Shown here piece by piece: positions 25,580-34,239 of a DNA stretch of 64,000 nt. Positions within the stretch are counted from its first letter, which is position 1. Every line of letters starts with the position of its first letter. The notes under the pieces are model-generated. The model was not told where the DNA came from, ran no database searches, and saw nothing but the letters and a program-made list of their open reading frames with translations. The stretch covers positions 1 to 64,000 of the forward strand of contig NZ_BKZP01000006.1 in NCBI RefSeq assembly GCF_008974185.1, in the 5' to 3' direction. The position numbers and the translations under genes are program-made. Source of the stretch: Weizmannia acidilactici. GTDB lineage: Bacteria > Bacillota > Bacilli > Bacillales > Bacillaceae_C.

Positions 25580-27427
25580 ATGTGCGGAATAACCGGATGG
25601 GTCGATTTTCAAAAAGATTTGCGGAGTGAAATCGAAACGGTAAAAAAAATGACGGAAACATTAAGCAAACGGGGTCCGGATGACACCAATATATGGCTTT
25701 CACCGCATGCGGCATTCGGCCATAAGCGGCTTGTCGTCGTTGATCCTTTATGCGGCGTCCAGCCGATGACGCGCCAAAAGGGCGGAAACACGTATACGAT
25801 TTGTTATAACGGCGAATTGTATAATACGGAAGATTTGCGTGCGGAGCTTTTGAAAAAAGGTTACACCTACCGGGGGCATTCTGATACGGAAGTACTTTTG
25901 ACTGCTTATATCGAATGGGGAGAAGCATGTGTTGAACGCCTGAACGGGATTTTTGCCTTTACAGTCTGGGACAGGAACAAAGAACAATTATTTGCCGCGC
26001 GCGACCGCCTCGGAGTAAAGCCGTTCTTTTATAAAGAACATGAAAGCGGCTTTTTGTTTGGCTCGGAATTAAAAGCGATGCTCGCACATCCGAACGTCAA
26101 AGCAGAAGTTGACTACGCAGGGCTCGCTGAAGTTTGGGGGCTCGGGCCATCCCGGACGCCGGGGACGGGTGTTTTCCGCGGCATGGAAGAACTGCGCCCG
26201 GCCCATGCGCTTACTTTCTCCAGGGACGGGTTGAAAGTTTGGCGTTATTGGAATGTGAAAAGCGCGCCGCATACGGATACGGTGGAAGAAACGGCTGAAA
26301 ACATCCGCGCGCTTATTCAGGATGCTGTTGTCAGGCAACTGGTTTCAGATGTCCCCGTTTGCACGTTCCTGTCGGGCGGCGTCGATTCGAGCGCCATTAC
26401 CGCTATTAGTGCCAATCATTTTAAACAAGAGGGAAAGGGCAGGCTGCACACTTTTTCCATCGATTATGAAGAAAATGAGCGCTATTTTAAGGTGAGCGAT
26501 TTCCAGCCGAATGCCGACGGGCTGTGGATCCGGAAAATGTCGGAAGCGTTTGATACGGTTCACCACAATTGCGTGATCAGGCAGGAAGACCTTGCCGAGT
26601 ACTTAAAAGAAGCCGTCATTGTCCGCGATGTGCCGGGGATGGCGGATGTGGACTCCTCGCTTCTCTGGTTCTGCCGCGAAATCAAAAAAGATTTTACCGT
26701 CAGCCTTTCCGGTGAGTGCGCGGATGAGATTTTCGGCGGCTACCCGTGGTTCCGGCGTGAAGATGATTTGAACCGTGAAGGCTTCCCGTGGATGCGGTCT
26801 TTGGATGAGCGCGTCAGCCTGTTAAAAGAAGGCTGGCAGGAAAAATTGCAATTGAAAGATTATGTGATGTCAAAATACGAAGCATCTGTTGCGGAAACCC
26901 CGCTCCTGAACGGGGAAACGCCGCTGGAGGCAAAGCGCCGGAAGCTGTTTTACATCAATATGCTTTGGTTTATGACGACGCTCCTTGACCGGAAAGACCG
27001 GATGAGCATGGGGGCAAGCCTTGAGGTGCGCGTGCCGTTTGCCGACCACCGGATTGTCGAATATGTATGGAATATTCCTTGGGACATGAAAATGTACGGC
27101 GGCAGGGAAAAAGGCATTTTGCGGAAAGCGTTGGAGGGCATTTTGCCGGAAGAAATTTTATACCGGAAAAAAAGCCCGTACCCGAAAACGCACCACCCGG
27201 CTTACACGGCGGCGGTAAAACAATGGCTCAGTGAAATTTTGGAGAAGAAGGATTCCATTTTGTATGAGTTTCTGCTCCGCGATCAATTAATGGAATTGGT
27301 GAACACAAACGGGGAAGCGTTCCAGACGCCGTGGTTCGGCCAGCTCATGACCGGCCCACAGCTGCTTGCGTATCTTGCCCAGATCCATTACTGGTTTGAG
27401 GCATACAGGATTGATATCAAACCATAA
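25580..27427 (+). CDS. asnO: Asparagine synthetase (glutamine-hydrolysing)
   Basis: 615 residues, like B. subtilis AsnO. Met1 is followed by Cys2, the glutaminase nucleophile (CGITGWVDF). The N-terminal class II amidotransferase domain (1-200) includes RGPDD, YNGELYN and GHSDTEVLLTAYIEWG. The synthetase domain has the PP-loop FLSGGVDSSAI near residue 265 and SGECADEIFGGYPWF, and LDRKDRMSMGASLEVRVPFAD binds aspartyl-AMP. AsnO is linked to sporulation in B. subtilis; the other paralogues there differ in length. It stands alone and ends at a hairpin shared with cidR. Confidence 0.93.
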   Translation: MCGITGWVDFQKDLRSEIETVKKMTETLSKRGPDDTNIWLSPHAAFGHKRLVVVDPLCGVQPMTRQKGGNTYTICYNGELYNTEDLRAELLKKGYTYRGHSDTEVLLTAYIEWGEACVERLNGIFAFTVWDRNKEQLFAARDRLGVKPFFYKEHESGFLFGSELKAMLAHPNVKAEVDYAGLAEVWGLGPSRTPGTGVFRGMEELRPAHALTFSRDGLKVWRYWNVKSAPHTDTVEETAENIRALIQDAVVRQLVSDVPVCTFLSGGVDSSAITAISANHFKQEGKGRLHTFSIDYEENERYFKVSDFQPNADGLWIRKMSEAFDTVHHNCVIRQEDLAEYLKEAVIVRDVPGMADVDSSLLWFCREIKKDFTVSLSGECADEIFGGYPWFRREDDLNREGFPWMRSLDERVSLLKEGWQEKLQLKDYVMSKYEASVAETPLLNGETPLEAKRRKLFYINMLWFMTTLLDRKDRMSMGASLEVRVPFADHRIVEYVWNIPWDMKMYGGREKGILRKALEGILPEEILYRKKSPYPKTHHPAYTAAVKQWLSEILEKKDSILYEFLLRDQLMELVNTNGEAFQTPWFGQLMTGPQLLAYLAQIHYWFEAYRIDIKP

Positions 27428-27449
27428 CCGGCCCTGTCAGCCGGTTTTT
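27426..27449. terminator. Terminator between convergent asnO and cidR
   Basis: AACCGGC (27426-27432) and GCCGGTT (27440-27446) followed by TTT. It overlaps the asnO stop codon. Confidence 0.8.
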
Positions 27450-27457
27450 CTGCATCA

Positions 27458-28339
27458 TCAGCCGAATAAAGTTTTTGTAAACCGGATCCATTCTTTTACA
27501 GCAAAAGAAAGGTATTGGTGCTTCGGCCAAATGATCGCCAAATTCCATGGAATGACCGGGTCGACCAAGCTGATGATTTTTACGCGTTCCGGGTTGAATG
27601 CATGGCAGATTGTATTCGGCAGCAGGGCAATCCCAAGGTTGGATGCAACGAGTTCACAGATCAGGTCCCACTGGGTGCTTTCGTAAATGATTTTCGGCAT
27701 AAACCCGAGTTTCAGGCATTCCTGGATAATCTGGTCATGCAGGGCAAAATCTTTATGGAAAAAAATGAACTCCTCATCTTTTAACTGCGCAAGCCCTACA
27801 CGGTTCTGGTCCGCAAGCGGATGGGACGGGTGCACAAGAAGAACAAGCTGGTCATGGACAAAAGAAAAATAGCTGAGCAATTCATGATTGACCGGCATGA
27901 CGACGGCGCCAAGATCCAATGTACCGTTCTCGACATCATGGATTACTTTTCTTGTGACATCCTCCACAAGCTGGATTTTGATGTTCGGGTATGTATGGTG
28001 GAACTCATCAATCACCCGGGGAAAATAGCGCGATCCGATCATCGGCGGGAGCCCGATCCGGATCGTGCCTTTTTTCAGGTTGGCGACATCATTGATTTCT
28101 TCCGTCAGCTGCCGGAAAGCTTTTAATGTTTTTTGCGCCTGATAAAAAACAGCTCGTCCGGTATCGGTCAAAACGACTTTTTTCCCTGAGCGGTCAAACA
28201 GCTGGACCCCGAGTTCATCTTCAATGCTTTTAATCATTTTGCTGATCGTAGGCTGCGACACATAAAGTTCCTGGGCGGCCTTTGTGAAGCTGCCGTGGAT
28301 GGCAACGGAAACAAAGTACTGCAGATGCTGGATGTCCAA
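27458..28339 (-). CDS. cidR: LysR-type regulator CidR (YwbI type)
   Basis: 293-residue LysR protein. The helix-turn-helix is GSFTKAAQELYVSQPTISKMIKSIEDELGVQLFDRSGK at residues 16-53; the effector domain runs from about 90 to 290. TTG start with GGGAGGGA upstream on the minus strand. It is divergent from the cidA-cidB pair, the standard layout of CidR, which activates the operon in response to acetate or acid overflow metabolites. The start-to-start gap to cidA is about 100 bp and should hold the operator. Confidence 0.9.
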   Translation of the reverse strand: MDIQHLQYFVSVAIHGSFTKAAQELYVSQPTISKMIKSIEDELGVQLFDRSGKKVVLTDTGRAVFYQAQKTLKAFRQLTEEINDVANLKKGTIRIGLPPMIGSRYFPRVIDEFHHTYPNIKIQLVEDVTRKVIHDVENGTLDLGAVVMPVNHELLSYFSFVHDQLVLLVHPSHPLADQNRVGLAQLKDEEFIFFHKDFALHDQIIQECLKLGFMPKIIYESTQWDLICELVASNLGIALLPNTICHAFNPERVKIISLVDPVIPWNLAIIWPKHQYLSFAVKEWIRFTKTLFG

Positions 28340-28442
28340 CTTTATCCCTCCCTGTGATAGATAAAATGCATGCTCAGCATACTATATATTCATTTTACCT
28401 ATAAATGTTTGCGCGGTAAACTGGTTTTAGAAGGTGAAAATA

Positions 28443-28820
28443 TTGAAAAAGATTGGGATAGGCATTTTGCAGGTTGCAGGACTTTATTTGTTCGCTGAGG
28501 TCATGGGCTTTGCGGCAAAGCTTCTGCACATTCCGCTGCCGGGAAGCATGCTTGCGATGATTGCACTCTTTCTCCTTTTGCAATTCGGTATTGTCAAAAT
28601 GAGTTGGATCGAAATCGGGGTAAATTTTTTATTGGCGGAGCTGCTGCTTTTTTTTATTCCGTCCGCTGTCGGGATGATCAAGTATAAAAGCCTGCTTTTG
28701 AAAAACGGCCCGGAAATCATCATTGTGATCATCATCAGTTTGGTCACCGCCATGGCCTGTTCAGGGTGGATCGCGGATAAAATTGCTAACCGGAGGAGCG
28801 TGAAGATGCGTGGCCATTAA
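28443..28820 (+). CDS. cidA: CidA/LrgA-family holin-like membrane protein
   Basis: 125-residue membrane protein with four helices; LLHIPLPGSMLAMIALFLLLQFGIV is the LrgA/CidA signature. Family members act with CidB/LrgB in overflow metabolism and cell lysis, and the LrgAB type has been shown to move pyruvate. The TTG at 28443 follows AAGGTG by 6 bases; a GTG at 28434 is the alternative start. It overlaps cidB by 11 bp. B. subtilis YwbH is the matching gene. Confidence 0.88.
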   Translation: MKKIGIGILQVAGLYLFAEVMGFAAKLLHIPLPGSMLAMIALFLLLQFGIVKMSWIEIGVNFLLAELLLFFIPSAVGMIKYKSLLLKNGPEIIIVIIISLVTAMACSGWIADKIANRRSVKMRGH

Positions 28821-29493
28821 AGTAGTATGCCTGATGTTTACTGTTGTAAGCTATTGGGTTTTTAAGAAACTGTATGCGAAATACAAAAAAGTGTTTATGT
28901 CCCCGCTGCTCGTGACGCCAGTTTTATTAAGCGCGTTTTTGCTCGGAGAAAATATTCCGTACAAAGATTACCAAAAAGGCACAGCGGTTTTGACGGATCT
29001 GCTGCAGCCGGCCATTGTTGCATTTGCCGTGCCGCTCTACCGCAACTTCAACGTTATCCGGAAAAATGCGGCGGAAATTTTGATCGGGATTGCGGCCGGC
29101 TGGATGATGGCGATTTTTGTTTCGTCCAGTATCGCAGCGCTTTTTCATTTTAATAAAAGCCTTGTGCACAGCTTAATTCCGTTTACGATCACAACGCCGA
29201 TTGCAATGGGGGTTTCTGAAAAAATCGGCGGCGTACCGTCCGTTACGGCCGTTTTCGTGATCATTAACGCGATCATCGGTTCAACCGTTGCGCCGTGGAT
29301 CATTAAGAGCCTTCGCATCAAGAATGAAATTGCCCATGGCGTCCTGCTTGGAACGCATGCGAACGGAATAGGCACCTCAAAAGCGTTTGAATTAAGTTCT
29401 AAATCCGGCGCGATCTCAAGCGTCAGCATGATTATCGTCGCTGCTATCTCCATTTTTGCCACGCCGTGGATGGTTTCCCACATCATTCATTAA
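28810..29493 (+). CDS. cidB: CidB/LrgB-family membrane protein
   Basis: 227 residues, about seven membrane segments. The conserved block SLIPFTITTPIAMGVSEKIGGVPSVTAVFVI, then IIGSTVAPWIIKSLRI and ARGVLLGTHANGIGTSKA-like sequence (here AHGVLLGTHANGIGTSKAFE), define LrgB/CidB. GTG start with GGAGGAG 11 bases before. It works with CidA under CidR; the substrate in this organism is not shown. Confidence 0.9.
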   Translation: MAIKVVCLMFTVVSYWVFKKLYAKYKKVFMSPLLVTPVLLSAFLLGENIPYKDYQKGTAVLTDLLQPAIVAFAVPLYRNFNVIRKNAAEILIGIAAGWMMAIFVSSSIAALFHFNKSLVHSLIPFTITTPIAMGVSEKIGGVPSVTAVFVIINAIIGSTVAPWIIKSLRIKNEIAHGVLLGTHANGIGTSKAFELSSKSGAISSVSMIIVAAISIFATPWMVSHIIH

Positions 29494-29559
29494 CCGTCTC
29501 TGCATATTCCTTTCTTTTTAACAGCAAAATATAGCTGTAAATAGGAAAGGAGCATGCAG

Positions 29560-29706
29560 ATGGGAAGGCAAAAATACGGCAACCAGAATGCCGAAAGAAA
29601 TAAAAATGCGAAACTCGGTAATGAAATCGCGGAAGAACTGGTGGAGTTTTCAACCGGCAGCCGTGGTGATATGAACCAAAAAAAGAAAAAGGGAGTACGT
29701 AAATAG
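29560..29706 (+). CDS. Small basic hypothetical protein (48 residues)
   Basis: Encodes GRQKYGNQNAERNKNAKLG after Met1, then NEIAEELVEFSTGSRGDMNQ and a KKKKGVRK tail. It is highly charged, rich in Asn and Lys, has no membrane segment, and ends just before a good terminator. AGGAAAGGAG lies 7 bases upstream of the ATG at 29560; an ATG at 29554 is in frame but too close to it. Short basic proteins of this type are often spore-specific or DNA/RNA-associated, but I do not recognise a family. Confidence 0.6.
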   Translation: MGRQKYGNQNAERNKNAKLGNEIAEELVEFSTGSRGDMNQKKKKGVRK

Positions 29707-29713
29707 ATGTGAT

Positions 29714-29745
29714 CCGACTGACCTGCCTGTGCGGGTCGGCTTTTT
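29714..29745 (+). terminator. Terminator after the 48-residue ORF
   Basis: CCGAC (29714-29718) and GTCGG (29735-29739) close a stem and are followed by CTTTTT. Confidence 0.7.
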
Positions 29746-29814
29746 GCTTTTTATGGAAAATTCCATCCAAAACCGTTACACTTTTATTAGAAGCGTTTTA
29801 AAGGATGTGGTCAA

Positions 29815-30294
29815 ATGGCGAAAATCGCGAAAACGAATGCAATGCGGCTGCTGGATGCCCAAAATATTCCATATGGCATGCTGTCGTATGAGGCAAAGGA
29901 CGGGAAGATAGACGGCGTTTCCGTTGCGGAGAAAATCGGGAAGCCGCTTGAAAAAGTATTTAAAACATTGGTCACGCAGGGGCACAGCCGGAACCTTTAT
30001 GTGTTTGTCATCCCGGTTGCAGCGGAACTCGATTTGAAAAAAGCGGCCAAAGCGGCCGGCGAGAAAAAGATCGAAATGATCCATGTAAAAGATATTCAAA
30101 AATATACCGGTTATATCCGCGGCGGCTGTTCACCCATCGGCATGAAAAAAAACTATCCGACATTCGTGGATGAAAGTGCCGCTCCACTTGACGAAATCAT
30201 TGTGAGTGCAGGCAGAATAGGGACACAAATCGTTCTGTCCCCGCATCATCTCTTAAAAGCCGCAAATGCAAAATTAGCCGCTTTAACGCATTAA
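29815..30294 (+). CDS. ybaK: Cys-tRNA(Pro)/Cys-tRNA(Cys) deacylase, YbaK/EbsC family
   Basis: 159-residue editing enzyme that hydrolyses mischarged Cys-tRNA(Pro). KTNAMRLLDAQNIPYGM at the start, VFKTLVTQG, the catalytic-site segment FVIPVAAELDLKKAAKAAGEKKIEM, and the GGCSPIGMKKNYPTFVDESA motif are diagnostic for YbaK. AAAGGATGTGGTCAA precedes the ATG. No operon partner. Confidence 0.93.
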   Translation: MAKIAKTNAMRLLDAQNIPYGMLSYEAKDGKIDGVSVAEKIGKPLEKVFKTLVTQGHSRNLYVFVIPVAAELDLKKAAKAAGEKKIEMIHVKDIQKYTGYIRGGCSPIGMKKNYPTFVDESAAPLDEIIVSAGRIGTQIVLSPHHLLKAANAKLAALTH

Positions 30295-30332
30295 GGTGAG
30301 TTCCCTTTTTGCGCCAAAGCGGCCGGCCGCAA

Positions 30333-30779
30333 TTATTTTGCTGAAGTCTGTGCAGATGTTTTCGCCGGGCTGTTATAGACCATCTTGCCGCCGTAATGGC
30401 CGGTCAAAGTTAAAGTTGTGGTGCCGGCTGTGCACAGAACAATGATGAGCGGCATCATCCATTTAAACGGTTTAAAGTACATAAGCAGTTTTAAAAATAA
30501 GATTGCCCCGAAAATGATCATCGTGATCAAGGCATAATGTTCATGCGTTTCGACCATTGAACGTGTGGCTTGTCCCCATTTTTCCCGTGCATCCGGGATG
30601 GCGGAATCCCCTGTCATATAACTTACAATTCCCATCACAAAACCGCTGCCAAATAAGTACAGCGCCATTTTATTAAAAAAATCTTTTTTCCAGAGCGCAA
30701 TAAATTGGAAGATTACCCCGAATATCAGTAGGGCAATTGGAAAGTGCACCAACAGCGGGTGGATTGGTGTATTCATCAT
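30333..30779 (-). CDS. DUF2231 membrane protein
   Basis: 148 residues with four membrane helices. NTPIHPLLVHFPIALLIFGVIF at the N-terminus is the DUF2231 hallmark; conserved His residues there and in ETHEHYALITM suggest metal or haem contact. The start is set at the second of three close Met codons, 6 bases after GAAAGGA. It is divergent from a two-component system that may regulate it. Function unknown. Confidence 0.8.
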   Translation of the reverse strand: MMNTPIHPLLVHFPIALLIFGVIFQFIALWKKDFFNKMALYLFGSGFVMGIVSYMTGDSAIPDAREKWGQATRSMVETHEHYALITMIIFGAILFLKLLMYFKPFKWMMPLIIVLCTAGTTTLTLTGHYGGKMVYNSPAKTSAQTSAK

Positions 30780-30949
30780 GTCCATTCCTTTCTTTTTTAC
30801 TTCAAGCTTAGTATAGCGGCTGTATCTGAAATGAATCTGAAAAATCACCGGCAAATTGAATTTACTTCACATCATTTGTTTTGCGTCCATGGTATGATAA
30901 AAATGTGAATGTTTTTACCTCCTTATCAAACACCTGTGAGGGGATAAGC

Positions 30950-31630
30950 GTGAAAATTTTACTGGCAGAAGATGACAAGAGATTCGGTAATCTGCTTTGC
31001 CATATGCTGGAGAAAGAAAAACACCAGGTAGCTTGGGAACAGGACGGCGTGCGCGCTTACGATGAGGCGTTATTTGTGCCTTATGACATGCTTATACTGG
31101 ACTGGATGATGCCCAGGCTGGACGGGCTAGAAATCTGCCGGAAGCTGAGGGAACAAGGTTTTCAGGGCGGCATTATCATGGTTACGGCGAGGGATGCTGT
31201 GAACGATGTTGTGGCGGGCCTTCGGGCGGGGGCGGATGATTATATTGTTAAACCGTTTGCGTTTGAGGAGCTGCTGGCAAGGATTTATGCACTGCAGCGG
31301 AGAGAATGGAAAACTTATAAAGAGACGTTGTCATGCGGATACTTGACGCTGCATTTGGAATCCAAACAGGCCGAAGCACACGGTGAAATGATCCCATTGA
31401 CGAGAAAAGAATATCAGCTTTGCGAGTACTTAATGAGGAATAAAAATCTCGTGGTTCCGCGCGAAAAAATAGTGGAGCAAATTTGGGGCCCGGAAGAGGA
31501 TGTTTCCGATAATGCGCTCGATGCGCTCGTTAAGCTTTTGAGAAAGAAAATCGACAGGAAAGGGGATAGTTCCTTGATTGAAACAGTACGGGGTATCGGG
31601 TATAGGATGAATGATGGTCGCCATGTTTAA
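30950..31630 (+). CDS. OmpR/PhoB-family response regulator
   Basis: 226 residues. Receiver domain 1-115: acidic pair AEDD at 6-9, phospho-Asp in LILDWMMPRLDG, Lys in IVKPFAFEELLARI. The winged-helix domain 125-226 has LTRKEYQLCEYLMRNKNLVVPREKIVEQIWG and a C-terminal RGIGYRM wing. The GTG at 30950 follows GAGGGGATAAGC; the frame is open to 30881 but without a site. It overlaps the kinase gene by 20 bp. Resembles CiaR/YkoG-type regulators; the signal is unknown. Confidence 0.92.
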   Translation: MKILLAEDDKRFGNLLCHMLEKEKHQVAWEQDGVRAYDEALFVPYDMLILDWMMPRLDGLEICRKLREQGFQGGIIMVTARDAVNDVVAGLRAGADDYIVKPFAFEELLARIYALQRREWKTYKETLSCGYLTLHLESKQAEAHGEMIPLTRKEYQLCEYLMRNKNLVVPREKIVEQIWGPEEDVSDNALDALVKLLRKKIDRKGDSSLIETVRGIGYRMNDGRHV

Positions 31631-32882
31631 GCCGATCCGCAGAAATTTAACGATACTGTATATCCTTACATTTTTCCTGTTTCTAGTATTTATATTGGTG
31701 ATTATGTATTTTACCGTCCAAAAAGTGGCGGAAAGGGAACAAATGAAAGAAATCAGCCAGTATATGAAACAGGAAAAAGCCATCAGCAAAGCCGGCCTGG
31801 CGCGTTTGAAGGAAAATGCATCCGGAAGTAAAGTGCAGGAAGCCGGCCACCCTTATTTTTATTATATTTTAAAACCGGGCGGCAAGCTGCTTGAAGGGGA
31901 GGAATTGATCCCGGGGCTGCATTCGGAAATGAGGAAACTGGCAGCGGAGGGCAATCTCCGTTCTGGTTACCATGAAATTGAATATAATGAGCGCAACGCC
32001 ATGTATCATGTTGAAGCGGTACATGCGGAAACTTCCGGAACCGTGTATGTTGTGTTTGGGATTGAGACGACAGGCGCACATCATGTGATGCAAAAGCTTC
32101 TCGTGTTGTTTCTGCTCCTCTCGGCCGTTTTTACGGCAATCCTGGCGCTCTTAAGTTATTTTCTCGCCGGAAAAGCCATTGTCCCGATCCATGTGGCTTT
32201 AGAGAAACAGCGAAAATTCGTTTCGGATGCTTCCCATGAACTCCGGACGCCGATCAGCGTGTTTTACAGTTCGATCGAGTTGCTGGAAAAAGAAGAGGGG
32301 GAACATTTAAGCACGTTTGGAAAAGAAGTCGTGGCCGATTTAAAAACGGAAGCAAAATTAATGGCAGAGATGCTGGAAGATTTGCTGTTTTTAGCAAGAA
32401 GCGACCAGGAAGTCCAGCAGTACCGTTTTGAAGAGGTGCAGTTGTATGATTTGTGTGCCTCCATTGCACGGCGATTTCAAGCCGGGCTGCCGAAAAATAT
32501 CCTGCTCATCAATAATTTGCTGGAACGCCCTGTTGTTTGGGGGGATCCGACAAGGTTGCAGGAGCTCATTTATATTTTTCTTGAGAATGCCAAGCAGTAC
32601 ACGGAAAATGGGTTTATAAAACTGTCATTGTACCGGAAGGACAATTTTGCCGTCATTGAAATTGAAGACAGCGGAAGCGGCATTGATGAGCATGACTTGC
32701 CCCATATTTTCGAACGGTTTTACCGCGGCGATAAAGCAAGGGTACGGGACGGGACCGGGCTCGGTTTGTCGATCGCCGAGGCCATTACCGAAAAGCACCG
32801 CGGCAGGATTGAAGTCAAAAGCAAAGTGGGGGAAGGCACTGTTTTTAAGGTCTTTATTCCATTAAAGGGGGAAGAAACATGA
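31611..32882 (+). CDS. Sensor histidine kinase, partner of the OmpR-type regulator
   Basis: 423 residues. Helix 1 (about 15-38) and helix 2 (about 163-188) flank a 120-residue extracellular sensor. Phospho-His in FVSDASHELRTPISVF near residue 210; N box IFLENAKQYTENG; G boxes EDSGSGIDEHDLPHIFERFYRGD and GTGLGLSIAEAI. No clear HAMP beyond a short linker. Starts ATG ATG within the end of the regulator gene; an ATG at 31623 is also possible. Its stop overlaps the next small ORF (ATGA). Confidence 0.92.
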   Translation: MMVAMFKPIRRNLTILYILTFFLFLVFILVIMYFTVQKVAEREQMKEISQYMKQEKAISKAGLARLKENASGSKVQEAGHPYFYYILKPGGKLLEGEELIPGLHSEMRKLAAEGNLRSGYHEIEYNERNAMYHVEAVHAETSGTVYVVFGIETTGAHHVMQKLLVLFLLLSAVFTAILALLSYFLAGKAIVPIHVALEKQRKFVSDASHELRTPISVFYSSIELLEKEEGEHLSTFGKEVVADLKTEAKLMAEMLEDLLFLARSDQEVQQYRFEEVQLYDLCASIARRFQAGLPKNILLINNLLERPVVWGDPTRLQELIYIFLENAKQYTENGFIKLSLYRKDNFAVIEIEDSGSGIDEHDLPHIFERFYRGDKARVRDGTGLGLSIAEAITEKHRGRIEVKSKVGEGTVFKVFIPLKGEET

Positions 32883-33061
32883 ATAAACGGGATGTGGAGT
32901 ACCAAATTGCCGATTTAAAAGCGGATTATGTCCGTTTACAGCATGATCTTGAAAAGCTGGAGTATGTAAAAGGGAACCTCCATCCGCTTGAAAAACAGCT
33001 GGCCGACATTGAACAGGAGCTCCGGAAATTGTACGAAAAGTTTGACCAGTTTGATGAATAG
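32879..33061 (+). CDS. SE1832-family small coiled-coil protein
   Basis: 60 residues, highly charged, with heptad-like spacing (YQIADLKADYVRLQHDLEKL, then PLEKQLADIEQELRKLYEKF), so a two-stranded coiled coil is likely. The start overlaps the kinase stop by 4 bases, making it the third gene of the two-component operon. The pattern fits the SE1832 family of Bacilli, whose function is not known. Confidence 0.75.
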   Translation: MNKRDVEYQIADLKADYVRLQHDLEKLEYVKGNLHPLEKQLADIEQELRKLYEKFDQFDE

Positions 33062-33070
33062 GGAACGCAA

Positions 33071-33109
33071 AAAGCGGCGGATACTGCCTGTTGCTGTGCC
33101 CGCCGCTTT
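33071..33109 (-). terminator. Terminator of the DUF915 hydrolase gene (and possibly of the TCS operon)
   Basis: AAAGCGGCGG (33071-33080) pairs with CCGCCGCTTT (33100-33109). On the minus strand the stem is followed by TTTTTGCG; on the plus strand only TTT follows. Confidence 0.75.
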
Positions 33110-33117
33110 AAAAAGTC

Positions 33118-33987
33118 TTATTTCTCTTTCCAGAGGAAGTTCCCAACCATATGGTCCACCTTTTTGTTTTCATGTAGGCGGCTGTGCTGCGCATTTTTGC
33201 CGTAAACAATTTTGGAAGTGTACCGGCCGGCCGGAACAATTGATTTGCCGCCGAGCGCGCTGTCAAGGGAAACAAGCGTGTCCCCGGAAGCCGGATTTTT
33301 TACCACACCTGCAATCGCAAGGACTTCGATCTTTCCGCCGAACCGGTTTTTATTGGCAAAAAGAGCTTTCAACGCGTTTGAGCCCGGAAGCAGATCGCGG
33401 GCGGCGGCGCCGGTATTGTTTGGATTTTGCTTAAACCTTTGGACAAGGACGCCGTGATATGGGCTGCCGATCGTCACCAGTTTGCGGATCACCGGATAGT
33501 TTGGCTGATGGGACGTTTCCTCAATATATTTTGTACAAATCAAACCGCCCATCGAATGCCCGACAAGATATGCCTCTTTCACATCGTATTTGGTGTAAAG
33601 AATATGCATGACTTTTTCAAGCCATTCCGCTGTTTGCCGGAAGCTGGACCGGTTTTGCGACAAAATCACCTGGATCATCGGATGCCGGTCTTGCTTTGAT
33701 ACTTGCCCATTGGCAACGATCAGCCCGTCTGCGGTCACATGAATGACCATTGCTTTTTCAGCCACCCCGCTTTCCTCTAAACGGTTGAGCATGCCGCCCA
33801 GCGAATTGGCTGTACCCTTATAGCCATGCACGAAAACGGTCGGAATCGGATCGGCTGCAGGGCGGGCTGCAGCGGCATTTCCTTTTGCTGTAAGGTGGTT
33901 CTGGAAAAACCATACGGCGGACAGGCTCATGGCGAGGAAAAAGCAAATGCTGATAAGGATCGCATGCCGATGTTGTGAATAAGGCAT
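33118..33987 (-). CDS. Secreted or membrane-anchored alpha/beta hydrolase (DUF915)
   Basis: 289 residues. An N-terminal hydrophobic segment (9-28) serves as signal or anchor. The fold opens with TVFVHGYKGTANSLGGML (oxyanion HG), the nucleophile elbow is GHSMGG near residue 150, and the catalytic His is probably H in KNAQHSRLHENKKVDH near the C-terminus. DUF915 proteins are lipase/esterase-like cell-surface enzymes of Bacilli; the substrate is not known. Confidence 0.85.
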   Translation of the reverse strand: MPYSQHRHAILISICFFLAMSLSAVWFFQNHLTAKGNAAAARPAADPIPTVFVHGYKGTANSLGGMLNRLEESGVAEKAMVIHVTADGLIVANGQVSKQDRHPMIQVILSQNRSSFRQTAEWLEKVMHILYTKYDVKEAYLVGHSMGGLICTKYIEETSHQPNYPVIRKLVTIGSPYHGVLVQRFKQNPNNTGAAARDLLPGSNALKALFANKNRFGGKIEVLAIAGVVKNPASGDTLVSLDSALGGKSIVPAGRYTSKIVYGKNAQHSRLHENKKVDHMVGNFLWKEK

Positions 33988-34239
33988 CTTAACACTCCTT
34001 GATGAAATACCTGATGTGAAATTCCTGCGAAATGATGTTTATTTTACCATATAAAACGGCCGCTGTGAATAGAAGAACACGCAAATCCGACTGATTTATG
34101 TGGCATGGCGTTGACGGCTTGCCGCAACCATTCTATGATTAAAGAAAACGCTGCACTGGGGCTGGAATAACTGTAATGGAGGGGAATCCGTCCCCAGTAT
34201 ACCTGTTTTTACTATGATGGTTGTAATGGAGGAAAATGT

